Part shown: positions 16,969-26,259 of the stretch, piece after piece
Position numbering within the stretch: the first letter of the stretch is position 1
How the letters are laid out: the number at the start of each line of letters is the position of its first letter
DNA from: JAGGAG01 sp964638035
Lineage (GTDB): Bacteria; Gemmatimonadota; Gemmatimonadetes; Gemmatimonadales; GWC2-71-9
DNA length: 64,000 bases
NCBI GenBank assembly: GCA_964638035.1
Contig: CAZWXD010000005.1
Coordinates: 62,001-126,000 of the forward strand
Reading direction: 5' to 3'
Position numbers and translations under genes: made by a program
Notes under the pieces: generated by a model
What the model saw: the letters and a program-made list of their open reading frames with translations, nothing else
Databases searched by the model: none
Told to the model about the DNA's origin: nothing

Positions 16969-17616
16969 TCAGGTTGCGTAGTAGAGGACAGCCACGAAAT
17001 GACACCCGGTGCCGGCGAGCACGAACAGGTGCCACACAAAGTGACCATACCGGAGCCGGCGGGCGGCGTAGAAAGGAACGCCTGCCGTGTAGGCCAGGCC
17101 GCCTGCCGCGAGCCAGGCAAGCCCCCACGCCGGCATGCCTGCCCAGAGCGGCCTTGCCGCCACCAGGGCCAGCCAGCCCATCGCGAGGTAGACGCCCGTC
17201 GAAAGGCGTGGGTGACGGATCCCGTGCATGACCTTGAACACGATGCCGGCCACCGCGAGGCCCCAGACCAACCCGAACAGGGTCCACCCCCAGGCACCGC
17301 GAAGCACGCCCAGCGTGAACGGCGTGTAGGTGCCGGCGATGAGCAGGTAGATCGCCGCATGGTCGATGACCTGGAGCGTCCGCCTGGCCCTGCTCCGGGC
17401 GAGCGCATGATAGAGCGTGGAGGCGAGGTAGAGCAGCGCCATGGTTGCGGCAAAGACCGCCGCACCCACAATGGCGGCGGTACCGTGCGGCCTGGCGCCC
17501 AGGACGAGCACGGGCACCGCCGCGAGCGCCGCCAGGAACCCGATGCCATGGCTCACGCTGTTGGCGATCTCCTCGCCCCGGGACGGCAGGCGGTCCGGGC
17601 GGGCGCCGGTGGTCAT
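16969..17616 (-). CDS. Hemolysin III family membrane protein
   Basis: This 215-residue integral membrane protein has seven predicted helices of the HlyIII/PAQR fold. The family's metal-site residues are visible: SVSHGIGF near the start, STLYHAL, VIDHAAIYLLIAGTYTPF, and YGHFVWHLFVLAGTGCHF at the end. The role in bacteria is not well settled; homologues (TrhA/YqfA) affect membrane energetics or lipid homeostasis, and toxicity is not implied. The ATG at 17616, 11 bases after the pckG stop, is the right start because upstream in-frame sequence is only antisense of pckG. It is followed after 3 bases by the S9 peptidase. Confidence 0.9.
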   Translation of the reverse strand: MTTGARPDRLPSRGEEIANSVSHGIGFLAALAAVPVLVLGARPHGTAAIVGAAVFAATMALLYLASTLYHALARSRARRTLQVIDHAAIYLLIAGTYTPFTLGVLRGAWGWTLFGLVWGLAVAGIVFKVMHGIRHPRLSTGVYLAMGWLALVAARPLWAGMPAWGLAWLAAGGLAYTAGVPFYAARRLRYGHFVWHLFVLAGTGCHFVAVLYYAT

Positions 17617-17627
17617 GGCGTCCAGCC

Positions 17628-19520
17628 CTACAACTCCTCGCCCTCGTCGCGCTCCAGGCCAAGGCGCCAGTGATCGGGCGAGCGCCAGAGGCTCGAGAGG
17701 ATGAGCTCCCGCATGAACAGGAACTCCTTGGGGAGGCGGTCGTACAGGCGCTCGAACAGCGCCTCGTGCCCCAGGAGCTCCTGCTTCCAGGCCTCGACAT
17801 CCACCGCCATGAGGTCCGTGAACGTTTCGAGCGGGAAGTCGAGCCCGTTCCACTTGAGGTCGGTGTGACGGGGCATCCAGCCCAGGGGGCTCTCCGTGCC
17901 GCCTGCGCGGCCCAGGCCGCGGTTGAAGACCCATTCGAGCACCCGCATGTTCTGCGCGTACCCCGGCCAGATGAAGTCGCCGTCGGCGTTCTTCCGGAAC
18001 CAGTTGACGCAGAAGATGCGCGGCGGGTCGCTGATGTGCCGCCCCACCTGCAGCCAGTGGTTGAAGTAGTCGCCCATGTGGTAGCCGCAGAAGGGCAGCA
18101 TGCTCATGGGGTCGCGCCGTACCTGCCCCACGGCCCCGGTGGCCGCGGCAGTGGTCTCGGAGCCAATCGTGGCGGCGAGGTAGACGCCGAAGTTCCAGTT
18201 GGCACTCTGGTACACCAGCGGCACCACGGAGGCCCTGCGCCCGCCGAAGATGAAGGCACTGATGGGGACGCCGGCGGGATCCTCCCAGGCCGGGTCAATG
18301 GACGGGCACTGCGACGCCGGCGCCGTGAAGCGTGCGTTGGGGTGCGCCGCCTTCCGGCCCGAGGCCGGGGTCCAGGGCTGCCCCTGCCAGTCGGTGAGCT
18401 GGGCCGGCGGGGTCTTCGTCAGGCCCTCCCACCAGACATCGCCATCGGGGGTCAGCGCCACGTTGGTGAAGATCGTGTTCTTCGCGATGCTGGCGATGGC
18501 ATTGGGGTTGGAGTCGGATGAGGTACCGGGCGCCACGCCGAAGAAGCCGGCCTCGGGGTTGATGGCGTGGAGCCGGCCATCCTCACCAGGCCGGATCCAG
18601 GCGATGTCGTCGCCCACTGTGGTGACCTTCCAGCCCTCGTAGCCCTTCGGCGGCACCAGCATGGCAAGGTTGGTCTTGCCGCACGCGCTGGGGAAGCCGG
18701 CCGCGATGTAGCGCTTCTCGCCATCCGGGTTCTCGAGCCCCAGGATGAGCATGTGCTCGGCCATCCACCCCTCGTCGCGGGCCATGACGGAGGCAATCCG
18801 GAGCGCAAAGCACTTCTTGCCCAGCAGGGCATTCCCGCCATAGCCGGAGCCATAGCTCCAGATGCTCCGCTCCTCGGGGAAGTGCACGATGTACTTCTCG
18901 GGATTGCAGGGCCACGGCACGTCGGCGGCGCCGGGCGTGAGGGGCATCCCCACCGAGTGCACGCACGGGACGAACTCCCGCTCGCCCATCGCATCGAGCG
19001 CCGCGCGGCCCATGCGGGTCATGATGCGCATGTTCACCACGACGTAGGGCGAGTCGCTCAACTCGACGCCGTACTGGGCCAGCTCCGACCCCAGCGGCCC
19101 CATGCAGAACGGGATGACGTACATGGTGCGCCCGCGCATGCACCCGCTGAAGAGCTGGCGGAGCGTGGCCCGCATCTCCTTCGGGTCGACCCAGTTGTTG
19201 GTGGGCCCGGCGTCCTGCCGGCGCTGGCTGCAGATGAAGGTGCGGTCCTCCACCCGGGCCACGTCACTGGGGTCGGAGAGGGCGAGGAAGCTGCCGGGGC
19301 GCCTGGCCGGGTTGAGGCGCTTCATCGTGCCGCCATTGATCATCAGTTCGCACAGCCGGTCGTACTCGGCCTGCGACCCGTCGCACCAGTGGATGGCGTC
19401 CGGCTGGCAGAGCGCGGCCAGCTCCGCGACCCAGTTGATCAGGTGCTGGTTCCGGACCCAACTCGGCGCCCGGGCAACGACTCCGGCGAGAGGGCCAGGG
19501 GTGGGCGTGGTCACGGTCAT
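17628..19520 (-). CDS. pckG: Phosphoenolpyruvate carboxykinase (GTP)
   Basis: This 630-residue enzyme converts oxaloacetate and GTP to phosphoenolpyruvate, the first committed step of gluconeogenesis, in the cytoplasm. GTP-type signatures are present: CNPEKYIVHFPEERSIWSYG, the kinase loop FPSACGKTN with the reactive cysteine, the metal-site VGDDIAWI, NPNAIASIAKNTIFTNV, and the guanine-site region FCVNWFRK...FIWPGYAQNMRVLEW. The length is typical for the family. The ATG has a GGAG ribosome-binding site. It sits 27 bases after the matrixin gene and 11 before hemolysin III, in the same run as the exported peptidases, which suggests carbon flow from amino acids to sugars. Confidence 0.97.
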   Translation of the reverse strand: MTVTTPTPGPLAGVVARAPSWVRNQHLINWVAELAALCQPDAIHWCDGSQAEYDRLCELMINGGTMKRLNPARRPGSFLALSDPSDVARVEDRTFICSQRRQDAGPTNNWVDPKEMRATLRQLFSGCMRGRTMYVIPFCMGPLGSELAQYGVELSDSPYVVVNMRIMTRMGRAALDAMGEREFVPCVHSVGMPLTPGAADVPWPCNPEKYIVHFPEERSIWSYGSGYGGNALLGKKCFALRIASVMARDEGWMAEHMLILGLENPDGEKRYIAAGFPSACGKTNLAMLVPPKGYEGWKVTTVGDDIAWIRPGEDGRLHAINPEAGFFGVAPGTSSDSNPNAIASIAKNTIFTNVALTPDGDVWWEGLTKTPPAQLTDWQGQPWTPASGRKAAHPNARFTAPASQCPSIDPAWEDPAGVPISAFIFGGRRASVVPLVYQSANWNFGVYLAATIGSETTAAATGAVGQVRRDPMSMLPFCGYHMGDYFNHWLQVGRHISDPPRIFCVNWFRKNADGDFIWPGYAQNMRVLEWVFNRGLGRAGGTESPLGWMPRHTDLKWNGLDFPLETFTDLMAVDVEAWKQELLGHEALFERLYDRLPKEFLFMRELILSSLWRSPDHWRLGLERDEGEEL

Positions 19521-19547
19521 GGTCGCTCCGGTATGGCGGTGCGGGCC

Positions 19548-20210
19548 TCAGCGACTGGCGTCGAGGCTGAGGGTGGACGGCGTGTGATAGGCGCGCTGCG
19601 CAGTCATGCGATCGCGCTCGGACGGGCCGGCCACGACAGGGTTGAAGTACATGAGGTCGCCCGGGTCATCGGAATGCGCAAAGAGGCCGATGCCATGGCC
19701 CACCTCGTGGGCAGTCGTCAGGTCGAGGCATGCGTCGACGCCCGGCGCCGACAGGTCATAGCGGGGCAGGACATACACGCGGACAGGCAGCGTCAGCAGC
19801 TTGGTGACCTGGTCGATGAGGACGTCGGTGGCGCCGACACACTCGTTGGCCATCGCACGGAGTGCGACGGGGCCTGGTGCCGAGCGGCCAAAGACCAGCA
19901 CATCGGCCGCAGCGGAGTCGCTCACCCGCGTGCCGCGAAACTCGCCGTAGAGGAACTGCGAGCGCCACGCCGCAATGGCCCGGTCGACCCGTGCCGGCAG
20001 CTCGAGCGTGTCCTGGGCCCAGAAGGTCACGTTGGCCCGGTCGCGTGGCCAGGTGAAGCCCAGGGTGTCGATCGTGGTGCCCCCCGCCGGCACCAGCAAC
20101 CGCCACTCGTAGAAGTCATTGCGGAGCGGGGCGTTGATGTCCGTGCAGCCGGCGACGAGCGCCACCATCGCAAGCTGTGCCGCTCGCCACCTTCGCGGGA
20201 ACCTGCTCAC
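19548..20210 (-). CDS. Matrixin-like zinc metalloprotease lipoprotein
   Basis: This 220-residue exported protein has a lipoprotein signal (LAMVALVAGC, Cys about 22). The C-terminal half holds a metzincin-type zinc site HEVGHGIGLFAHS (H168, E169, H172, G175) followed by a likely Met-turn DPGDLMYF. The third histidine, H179, is one residue later than in the standard HExxHxxGxxH pattern; this longer spacing also occurs in some bacterial matrixin-like proteins as I recall them. The N-terminal 60 residues are unassigned. It overlaps the upstream barrel gene as GTGA (20210-20207) and is probably cotranslated with it. Substrate unknown. Confidence 0.8.
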   Translation of the reverse strand: MSRFPRRWRAAQLAMVALVAGCTDINAPLRNDFYEWRLLVPAGGTTIDTLGFTWPRDRANVTFWAQDTLELPARVDRAIAAWRSQFLYGEFRGTRVSDSAAADVLVFGRSAPGPVALRAMANECVGATDVLIDQVTKLLTLPVRVYVLPRYDLSAPGVDACLDLTTAHEVGHGIGLFAHSDDPGDLMYFNPVVAGPSERDRMTAQRAYHTPSTLSLDASR

Positions 20211-20806
20211 AGGCGGCTCCTTCCGATGCCCACGCCCAGGAACACGCGCCCGACGGTCTGGCTGCCGGTGAAGCCCTGTGCCTCGAGCGCAGACGTGGTG
20301 AAGCGGTGCCCGTCCACGCGCAGGGCGAAGTCAACGTCCCATGCCGTGCTGAGCGGCACCCGGTAGTCCACGCCCACCATGGCGAGCGGCTTCCACGGAC
20401 CACCATCCTGGAAGATCCCGTCGCTCGTCTCCAGGTACCCGATCACGCCGATGCCGGCGCGCCAGCGGAGCCGCCCCGCCACCGGGCCATCGAGGTTCGC
20501 CGTGAAGCTTGCCGTCGAAAGGCTGCCCAGGTCGGTGGAGGTGCTGGCCTCCTTGGCCTTGTACGATCCCCAGCCGAACCCGCCCTCTGCCCCGACACCA
20601 TACTTCTCGCCGATGGGGAATGCGATGCCCGCACGGACGGATGGCGCGATGGCTTGCTGGACGCTGATGTCGTTGACGATGTGGTCGGTGACGAGGGGCG
20701 ACGCCCACGTGCCGCCCAGCAGGGCATAGTAGTCAGTGTGCTGCGCAAGCAGGCGTTCCGGTGCCAGCACCAGGATGGTACAGAGGGCGAAGAAATGGCG
20801 AAGCAT
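20207..20806 (-). CDS. Predicted outer-membrane beta-barrel protein
   Basis: I do not recognise a named family. The 199-residue protein has a signal peptide (ALCTILVLAPERLLAQ) and then alternating amphipathic strands rich in Gly and aromatic residues (YYALLGGTW, GVGAEGGFGWGSYK, WRAGIGVIGYL, MVGVDYRV, GRVFLGVGIGRS). This matches a small 8-stranded outer-membrane barrel. No C-terminal aromatic residue is present. It lies 11 bases after nfo and is coupled to the matrixin-like protease. Confidence 0.7.
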   Translation of the reverse strand: MLRHFFALCTILVLAPERLLAQHTDYYALLGGTWASPLVTDHIVNDISVQQAIAPSVRAGIAFPIGEKYGVGAEGGFGWGSYKAKEASTSTDLGSLSTASFTANLDGPVAGRLRWRAGIGVIGYLETSDGIFQDGGPWKPLAMVGVDYRVPLSTAWDVDFALRVDGHRFTTSALEAQGFTGSQTVGRVFLGVGIGRSRL

Positions 20807-20817
20807 GGGGCCGGAAT

Positions 20818-21720
20818 CTAACAGGATTCGGCAGCCGTGGCCCAGCGCCGGAGCTTCCCGAGCATGCGGCGGTCATTGGTGACCTCGTCGTCACCCTTTG
20901 GCGTTTCCAGCACCTTGATGACGTGCGCGAACCGGCGATCCTGCATGAGGCGCTTGAAGGGTGCGGTGCCCAGGGAGCCCTCGCCCAGCAGCGCATGCCG
21001 GTCGCGATGGGAGTTGAAGGGTGTGGCCGAATCATTGAGGTGGAGGGCGTGGAGGTGCTCGAGGCCAAGGACCTGGTCCCATTCGGCCCAGACGCCATCG
21101 AAGTCGTTGACAAGGTCGTACCCCGCGGCGTACAGGTGGCAGGTGTCGGCGCAGTAGCCGACCCGGCGGCGGAGCGGGGCGGGCAGGCCTGCCCGGATGG
21201 CGGCCAGCTCCTCGAACCGCGCTCCCAGCGCCGTGCCACTTCCTGCAGTCGTCTCGAGCAGGACCTTCACCGGGCCTGGAACGGCCTCCAGTGCGTCCCG
21301 GTACCCGGCGATGTTGCGCCGGAGCCCTTGGGCGGGGTCGTCCATGTAGTTGCCGGGGTGCGACACCACGGCGGGGATGCCCAGGGTGGTGCACCGCTGC
21401 AGCTCGGAAGTGAATGCGGCTGTTGATCTTCGGTGCAGCACGGGATCGGGCGAGGCGAGGTTGATGAGGTACGAATCGTGCGCAATGACGGCGTGCAACC
21501 CACTGTCGGAGAACGCCTTGCGGAACTGCTGGCCGGTGTGGTCGTCCACCACCGGGTCCCGCCATTGATTGGGGGTCTTGGTGAAGACCTGGATGGCGGT
21601 GGCGCCAATCGTGACCCCACGGGGGGGAGCACTCGCCATGCCCCCCTGGGTGCTCACGTGAGCGCCGAGTTGCTCCCCCGCATGCCGGGCCTTTGGGGGG
21701 CGCGTCCTTGCTGAAGTCAC
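20818..21720 (-). CDS. nfo: Endonuclease IV (deoxyribonuclease IV)
   Basis: This 300-residue base-excision repair enzyme cleaves DNA at abasic sites, using a trinuclear zinc site. Signatures: LGAHVSTQGG near the N-terminus, YLINLASPD, VSHPGNY, LLETTAG, YCADTCHLYAAGYD, LHLNDS and the closing HRDRHALLGEG. All zinc ligand positions look intact. The GTG start at 21720 has a GGAG ribosome-binding site 7 bases upstream and is the only start that keeps the LGAHVS strand. It overlaps the 5' end of the divergent GGDEF gene by a few bases. It leads the minus-strand run that continues into the barrel and matrixin genes. Confidence 0.95.
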   Translation of the reverse strand: MTSARTRPPKARHAGEQLGAHVSTQGGMASAPPRGVTIGATAIQVFTKTPNQWRDPVVDDHTGQQFRKAFSDSGLHAVIAHDSYLINLASPDPVLHRRSTAAFTSELQRCTTLGIPAVVSHPGNYMDDPAQGLRRNIAGYRDALEAVPGPVKVLLETTAGSGTALGARFEELAAIRAGLPAPLRRRVGYCADTCHLYAAGYDLVNDFDGVWAEWDQVLGLEHLHALHLNDSATPFNSHRDRHALLGEGSLGTAPFKRLMQDRRFAHVIKVLETPKGDDEVTNDRRMLGKLRRWATAAESC

Positions 21721-23036
21721 AGGCAGGCTCCGTCGTCCTGATTGGCGACCCGGCCCTCAGGCCCGTGGGCCTCGAGCGCGAGCTGGGGCGCGCCGGGTTT
21801 CGCGTGGTCGAATTGTCCGAGCGATCCGCCGCGGCAGGTACCCCCGACATGGCCGAGGCGGCGGTGCTCATCGTACCTGCTGGCACGGCCGACGTTGCGA
21901 GCCATGTCTCGGACGGCGTGACACAGGCAGGGCGGAATGTACCCGTGATCGCGCTCCTGCCGGTGGCTGATCCCGGTGAGGCGATTCGCGCGCTGGCCGC
22001 CGGCGCCGCCGACGCCCTGCTGCCCCCGGTGCACCTCGGGGAACTGGCGGAGCGGATCGCCGTGCGCATTCGCGAGCGACACCTGGGCGCCGAGGGCCGG
22101 ATGGCCGGCGAAATGGCGCCGCTCCTCGACGCCGCCACCGGCGCCCTTCGCACCGATGAACTCCTTCGGCTCGTGGCGGGCCGCCTGGTGCAGGCACTCG
22201 ACCTCGCGCGCGCGGAGGTGTTCCTGGTGCACGCGGCCGAGGGCTATGCGCGCCGGGTGGGCCTGGTGCCGGGCGAAGCCGGGGTGGATGATCGCCTCGA
22301 CCTGTCCGCCTGGTCGGGCCTGGCGGCGGCAGCCGCGGCGTCGGGGCCGGTGCTGGTGACGCCCCCGGTGCGGGCACCGGTTCGTGCGCTGGAGGAAGCC
22401 TCGCGCGCGCTCGCGGTCAGCGTGCCGCGCGGGCCCGCCGATTCGGTGCTCTTCCTGCTGGTGCCCCGCATCAGCCGCGAACTCTCGCCCGCGCAGGTGG
22501 CGTTTGCCCAGGACATGGTGGCGGGGGTCGGTGCCGCCTTCGCCGCCGTGGCTCCCCTCGGGTCGCTCGGCGTGCGCGCCGATCCGCTGACCGGCCTCGA
22601 CCTTGGCCGGGCCTTCGAGCAGCGGGTGCAGGTGGAACTCGAGCGGGCGCGGCGGTACGCGCTGGGCTTTGCCATCGTGATGCTCGACGTGAACGGGCTC
22701 GCGGCGTACAACGCTTCACATGGCAGCGAGGAGGGCGACGCGCTGCTGCGGAAGATCGCGGCCCTCCTGGCGCGCGAGGTGAGGCTCCCGGACTCGGTGG
22801 CCCGGCTGGGCGGGGACGAGTTCGGCCTGCTCCTCCCCGAAACAGGCCTGGTTGGCGCCGAAACGGCGGTGCGACGCATCCGCATCCGGCTGGACGATGC
22901 GCAGGTCGGCGCCAGCGGGACGCCGGGGGTGTCGGTGGGGGTGGTGACGCTGCCGTCGCCGGAGGTGTACCATCCCGACGAAGTCCTGGCGCTCGCGGAG
23001 GCGGCGCTGTTGCGGGCGAAGGCCAGCGAACGCTGA
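21708..23036 (+). CDS. Diguanylate cyclase with degenerate receiver and GAF-like sensor region
   Basis: The 442-residue protein makes the second messenger c-di-GMP from two GTP. Residues 1-115 resemble a response-regulator receiver (VVLIGD start, AAGAADALLPPVHLGEL at the end), but the acidic phosphorylation site is not evident. Residues 130-285 look like a GAF-type sensor. The GGDEF domain (about 295-442) has DPLTGL, the intact active site RLGGDEFGLLLP and SVGVVTLP. An inhibitory I-site RLPD sits exactly five residues before GGDEF, so product inhibition is expected. The start is uncertain: TTG at 21708 has GGGGGG 7 bases upstream; TTG at 21693 is the alternative. Either overlaps or abuts the nfo start. 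RidA-like gene follows after 10 bases. Confidence 0.9.
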   Translation: MLKSQAGSVVLIGDPALRPVGLERELGRAGFRVVELSERSAAAGTPDMAEAAVLIVPAGTADVASHVSDGVTQAGRNVPVIALLPVADPGEAIRALAAGAADALLPPVHLGELAERIAVRIRERHLGAEGRMAGEMAPLLDAATGALRTDELLRLVAGRLVQALDLARAEVFLVHAAEGYARRVGLVPGEAGVDDRLDLSAWSGLAAAAAASGPVLVTPPVRAPVRALEEASRALAVSVPRGPADSVLFLLVPRISRELSPAQVAFAQDMVAGVGAAFAAVAPLGSLGVRADPLTGLDLGRAFEQRVQVELERARRYALGFAIVMLDVNGLAAYNASHGSEEGDALLRKIAALLAREVRLPDSVARLGGDEFGLLLPETGLVGAETAVRRIRIRLDDAQVGASGTPGVSVGVVTLPSPEVYHPDEVLALAEAALLRAKASER

Positions 23037-23046
23037 AGGAGGAGGC

Positions 23047-23502
23047 ATGCGATTCCTGCAGGCCCTGCTGTGCTGTACGCTGGGTATCGCGGCCGCTGCC
23101 GCCGCGCAGGGATCCCGCAGCAACCCGTCGACGCTGCCGCCCGCGCGGGGCTACTCCCACGTCGTCGTGGCCCCCGCTGGGCGCCTGGTGGTCATCTCGG
23201 GCCAGGTTGCGCTCGACGCGGCGGGCAACCTGGTCGGCGAGGGCGACTTCGAGCGGCAATGCATCCAGGTGCACGAGAACATCAAGGCGGCGCTCGCGTC
23301 CCTCGGCCTGACGTTCCAGGACGTCATCCGTACCGATCTCTTCATCACCGACCGCAAGTACCTGCCCATCCTGCGCGAGGTGCGCTCGCGCTACCTCCCG
23401 GCAGGCAACCCGCCGGCCAGCACCCTCCTGGTGGTGAGCGGCCTCTTTCGTCCCGAGTTGCTGGTGGAAGTTTCGGTCGAGGCGATCCTGCCGGGCAGCT
23501 AG
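23047..23502 (+). CDS. Exported Rid (YjgF/RidA-like) family protein
   Basis: This 151-residue protein has a signal peptide (LLCCTLGIAAAAAAQ) and then a Rid fold: VVISGQVALDAAGNLVGEGDF, QVHENIKAAL, VIRTDLFITD and LLVEVSVEAI. Classical RidA deaminates reactive enamines/imines in the cytoplasm with an essential arginine just before a serine (ARS). Here that position reads PPASTLL, so the arginine is replaced by alanine; combined with export this argues against imine deaminase activity. It has an AAGGAGGAGG ribosome-binding site and follows the diguanylate cyclase by 10 bases. Its stop TAG shares the CTAG palindrome with the envC stop on the other strand. Confidence 0.85.
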   Translation: MRFLQALLCCTLGIAAAAAAQGSRSNPSTLPPARGYSHVVVAPAGRLVVISGQVALDAAGNLVGEGDFERQCIQVHENIKAALASLGLTFQDVIRTDLFITDRKYLPILREVRSRYLPAGNPPASTLLVVSGLFRPELLVEVSVEAILPGS

Positions 23503-24707
23503 CGTCGCCGCAGCCAACCCGCCGGGTCGAGCGCGATCTGGTTCTCGCCCCGGATCTCGAAGTGCAGGTGGGGGCCGTAGTCGGAGTTGGCGCCGCCCAC
23601 GGTTCCCACCACCTGTCCCCTGGTGATGCGGTCGCCCTGCTTCACGTTGGCGCTCTGGAGTTGCATGTAGAGTGACCAGTAGCCGTTGCCGTGCTCCACG
23701 GCGACGGTGAGCCCATAGGTGCCCACCTGGCCCACCAGGCCCACCTGGCCCGATTCCACCGCCTTCACCGGCGTGCCTGCCGCAGCCCCGATCCCGATGC
23801 CATTCCAGCGGATCACCCCGCCGCTCGGGAGCGTGTCGCGCCCGAAGCGGTAGACGATCCGGCCCTCGACCGGCCAGTCCAGCCGGCCCAGGTCGGCGGT
23901 CGTGAGGGTCCCGGCCATGGGCACGGCGCCGCGGGCCACGGCGGACGTGCGTCGCTTGTCGGCTGTCGCGAGCAGCGTGTTCAGCCGGGACTCGTCCTTC
24001 TCGAGCTGGCTCAGGCGCTGGGCCGTGCTCTTCTCGTTCTTGCGCAGCGAGGCGACGCGCCGCGACCGCTCGTTCATGAGCGACCCGTATCGCTTGAGCT
24101 CGGCCTCGCGCTCCTCGCGGGTGCGGTCCAGCTGGGTGCGCACCGACAGCACGTTGTTGCGCTGCGACGCGATGCGTGCCCGGAGGCTGGCCACCTCGGC
24201 GAGCAGTTCGCGGTCCTGGCGGCTGGTGAGGAAGAGGTACTTGTACCGGCTCAGCAGCTCACTGAAGGACTCGGCGGCCAGCAAGGCCTGGTAGGTGTAC
24301 ATCGGCCCGCGCTTGTAGATGTCCACCAGGCGGCGCTGCATCACGGCGTTGCGCTCGGCCAGGTTGTCCTCGGCCAGGATCAGCTCCGCCGTGTTCCGGT
24401 CGAGTTGCGACGCCAGCCCGCCGATCTGCCGGTCAATCTCGTTCACGATGCGGTGGGTGCTCTCCCGCTGCCGCTCGAGGTTGGACAACTCGGCCTCGGC
24501 ATCATGCACCTGGCCCTGGAGCCGCTGCTGCTGGGCCTTGAGCCGGTCCCGCTCCGCGCGAATCTCCTCGAGGCGCCGGCGCGAGGCGGCAAGGGAGTCG
24601 CCCTGGGCGCTCAGGTGGCGGGGCATGCCGGCGTTCAGGGTGGCCACGCCGCACAGCAGGAGCAGGGCGTGCAGGGCCGTGACGCCCGGACGCCTTCCGT
24701 GCCTCAC
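23499..24707 (-). CDS. envC: Murein hydrolase activator EnvC
   Basis: This 402-residue exported protein has a signal segment (LHALLLLCGVATLNAGM), a long coiled coil (residues 30-260, repeated Arg/Glu/Leu heptads) and a C-terminal LytM/M23 domain. In E. coli EnvC is recruited by FtsEX and activates AmiA/AmiB during cell separation; it is not itself a peptidase. The same is likely here: the first zinc motif (HxxxD) is replaced by RWNGIGIG, very like the RWKGMVIG of E. coli EnvC, although the second motif GPHLHFEI is still intact. The GTG start overlaps the ftsX stop as GTGA (24707-24704). Last gene of the six-gene chain. Confidence 0.9.
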   Translation of the reverse strand: MRHGRRPGVTALHALLLLCGVATLNAGMPRHLSAQGDSLAASRRRLEEIRAERDRLKAQQQRLQGQVHDAEAELSNLERQRESTHRIVNEIDRQIGGLASQLDRNTAELILAEDNLAERNAVMQRRLVDIYKRGPMYTYQALLAAESFSELLSRYKYLFLTSRQDRELLAEVASLRARIASQRNNVLSVRTQLDRTREEREAELKRYGSLMNERSRRVASLRKNEKSTAQRLSQLEKDESRLNTLLATADKRRTSAVARGAVPMAGTLTTADLGRLDWPVEGRIVYRFGRDTLPSGGVIRWNGIGIGAAAGTPVKAVESGQVGLVGQVGTYGLTVAVEHGNGYWSLYMQLQSANVKQGDRITRGQVVGTVGGANSDYGPHLHFEIRGENQIALDPAGWLRRR

Positions 24708-25569
24708 GCCTGCACGTCCCGGAGGTGCCGCCCCACGCTCACCATGCTGCCGAGCAGGCCGATGAGGACGCCGAAGACGAGGAGGAGCACCATCTGCAGC
24801 GGGTGGAAGAACACCAGCCCGCCGAGGGGGCCGGCACCACGGAAGACCGCAAAGGCGGCCCAGGCGAGGCCCAGCGCCAGCGCGCCGCCAAAGAGGCCCT
24901 TGAGGGCGCCCTCCAGCAGGAAGGGTCCCCGGATGAACCAGTTGGTGGCGCCCACCACGCGCATCACGGCGATCTCCCGGGCGCGCTGGAGGATGGTGAG
25001 CCGGATGGTGACGCCGATGATCACGATGGCCACGAGGGCAAACGCGCCACCGATCAGCAGCACCACCACCCCCGAGACGTTGCGGAGCTGGTCGAGGCGG
25101 TTGATCCACTCCCCGCCGTAGCGCACGTCCTCGATGAAGGGGAACCCCTTCACGCGGTCGGCCACGGCGGCCACGCTGGCGGCGTCACGGAACCCCTCGC
25201 GCAGCCGGATCTGGAGGGAGGCCGGCAGCGGGTTCACCTGCAGGTCGCGGTAGGCATCACGGAACTCGACCAGCTCACGCCGGGCCTGGGCCAGGGCGGA
25301 ATCCTCGCTGACGAAACGGACATCGGCGACCTCGGGAAAGGCGGCGATGTCCTGGGAGGCGAGGGTGATGGCCTCGGGACCGGTGCCCCGGAGCAGGAAG
25401 GCCACCACCTCGACGCGCTCCTCCACGCCGCGCAGCGCCTGGCGAAGGTTGAGCGCCACCAACCCGAAGAGCCCCACGGTGAAGAGGGAGAACGCGATCG
25501 CCACCACCGAGAGGAGGGAGAGGAGCGGCGTGCGGCGGAAGGAAAGGAACGCCTCGCGCACCAGGAGGT

Positions 25570-25573
<4 letters not shown>
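24704..25573 (-). CDS. ftsX: Cell division protein FtsX
   Basis: This 289-residue inner-membrane protein has four membrane helices: one at residues 20-42, then a periplasmic domain (about 45-165) and three more helices near 170-195, 220-245 and 260-280. It forms the membrane part of the FtsEX complex, which couples ATP hydrolysis to murein hydrolase activation at the septum. The family features are the RTPLLSLLSVVAIAFSL first helix, PLPASLQIRL in the periplasmic domain, and AREIAVMRVVGATNWFIRGPFLLEG in the cytoplasmic loop. The start overlaps the ftsE stop by 4 bases and its stop overlaps envC by 4 bases, so the complex is translated as a unit. Confidence 0.95.

Positions 25574-26255
<682 letters not shown>

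Positions 26256-26259
<4 letters not shown>

Noticed and set aside
18567..20366. Plus-strand open frame across pckG and the matrixin gene
   Set aside because: Spans two real minus-strand genes and shows no domain.
23499..24707. Active M23 endopeptidase
   Set aside because: The first zinc motif is missing and the context is ftsEX, so EnvC-type activator fits better.
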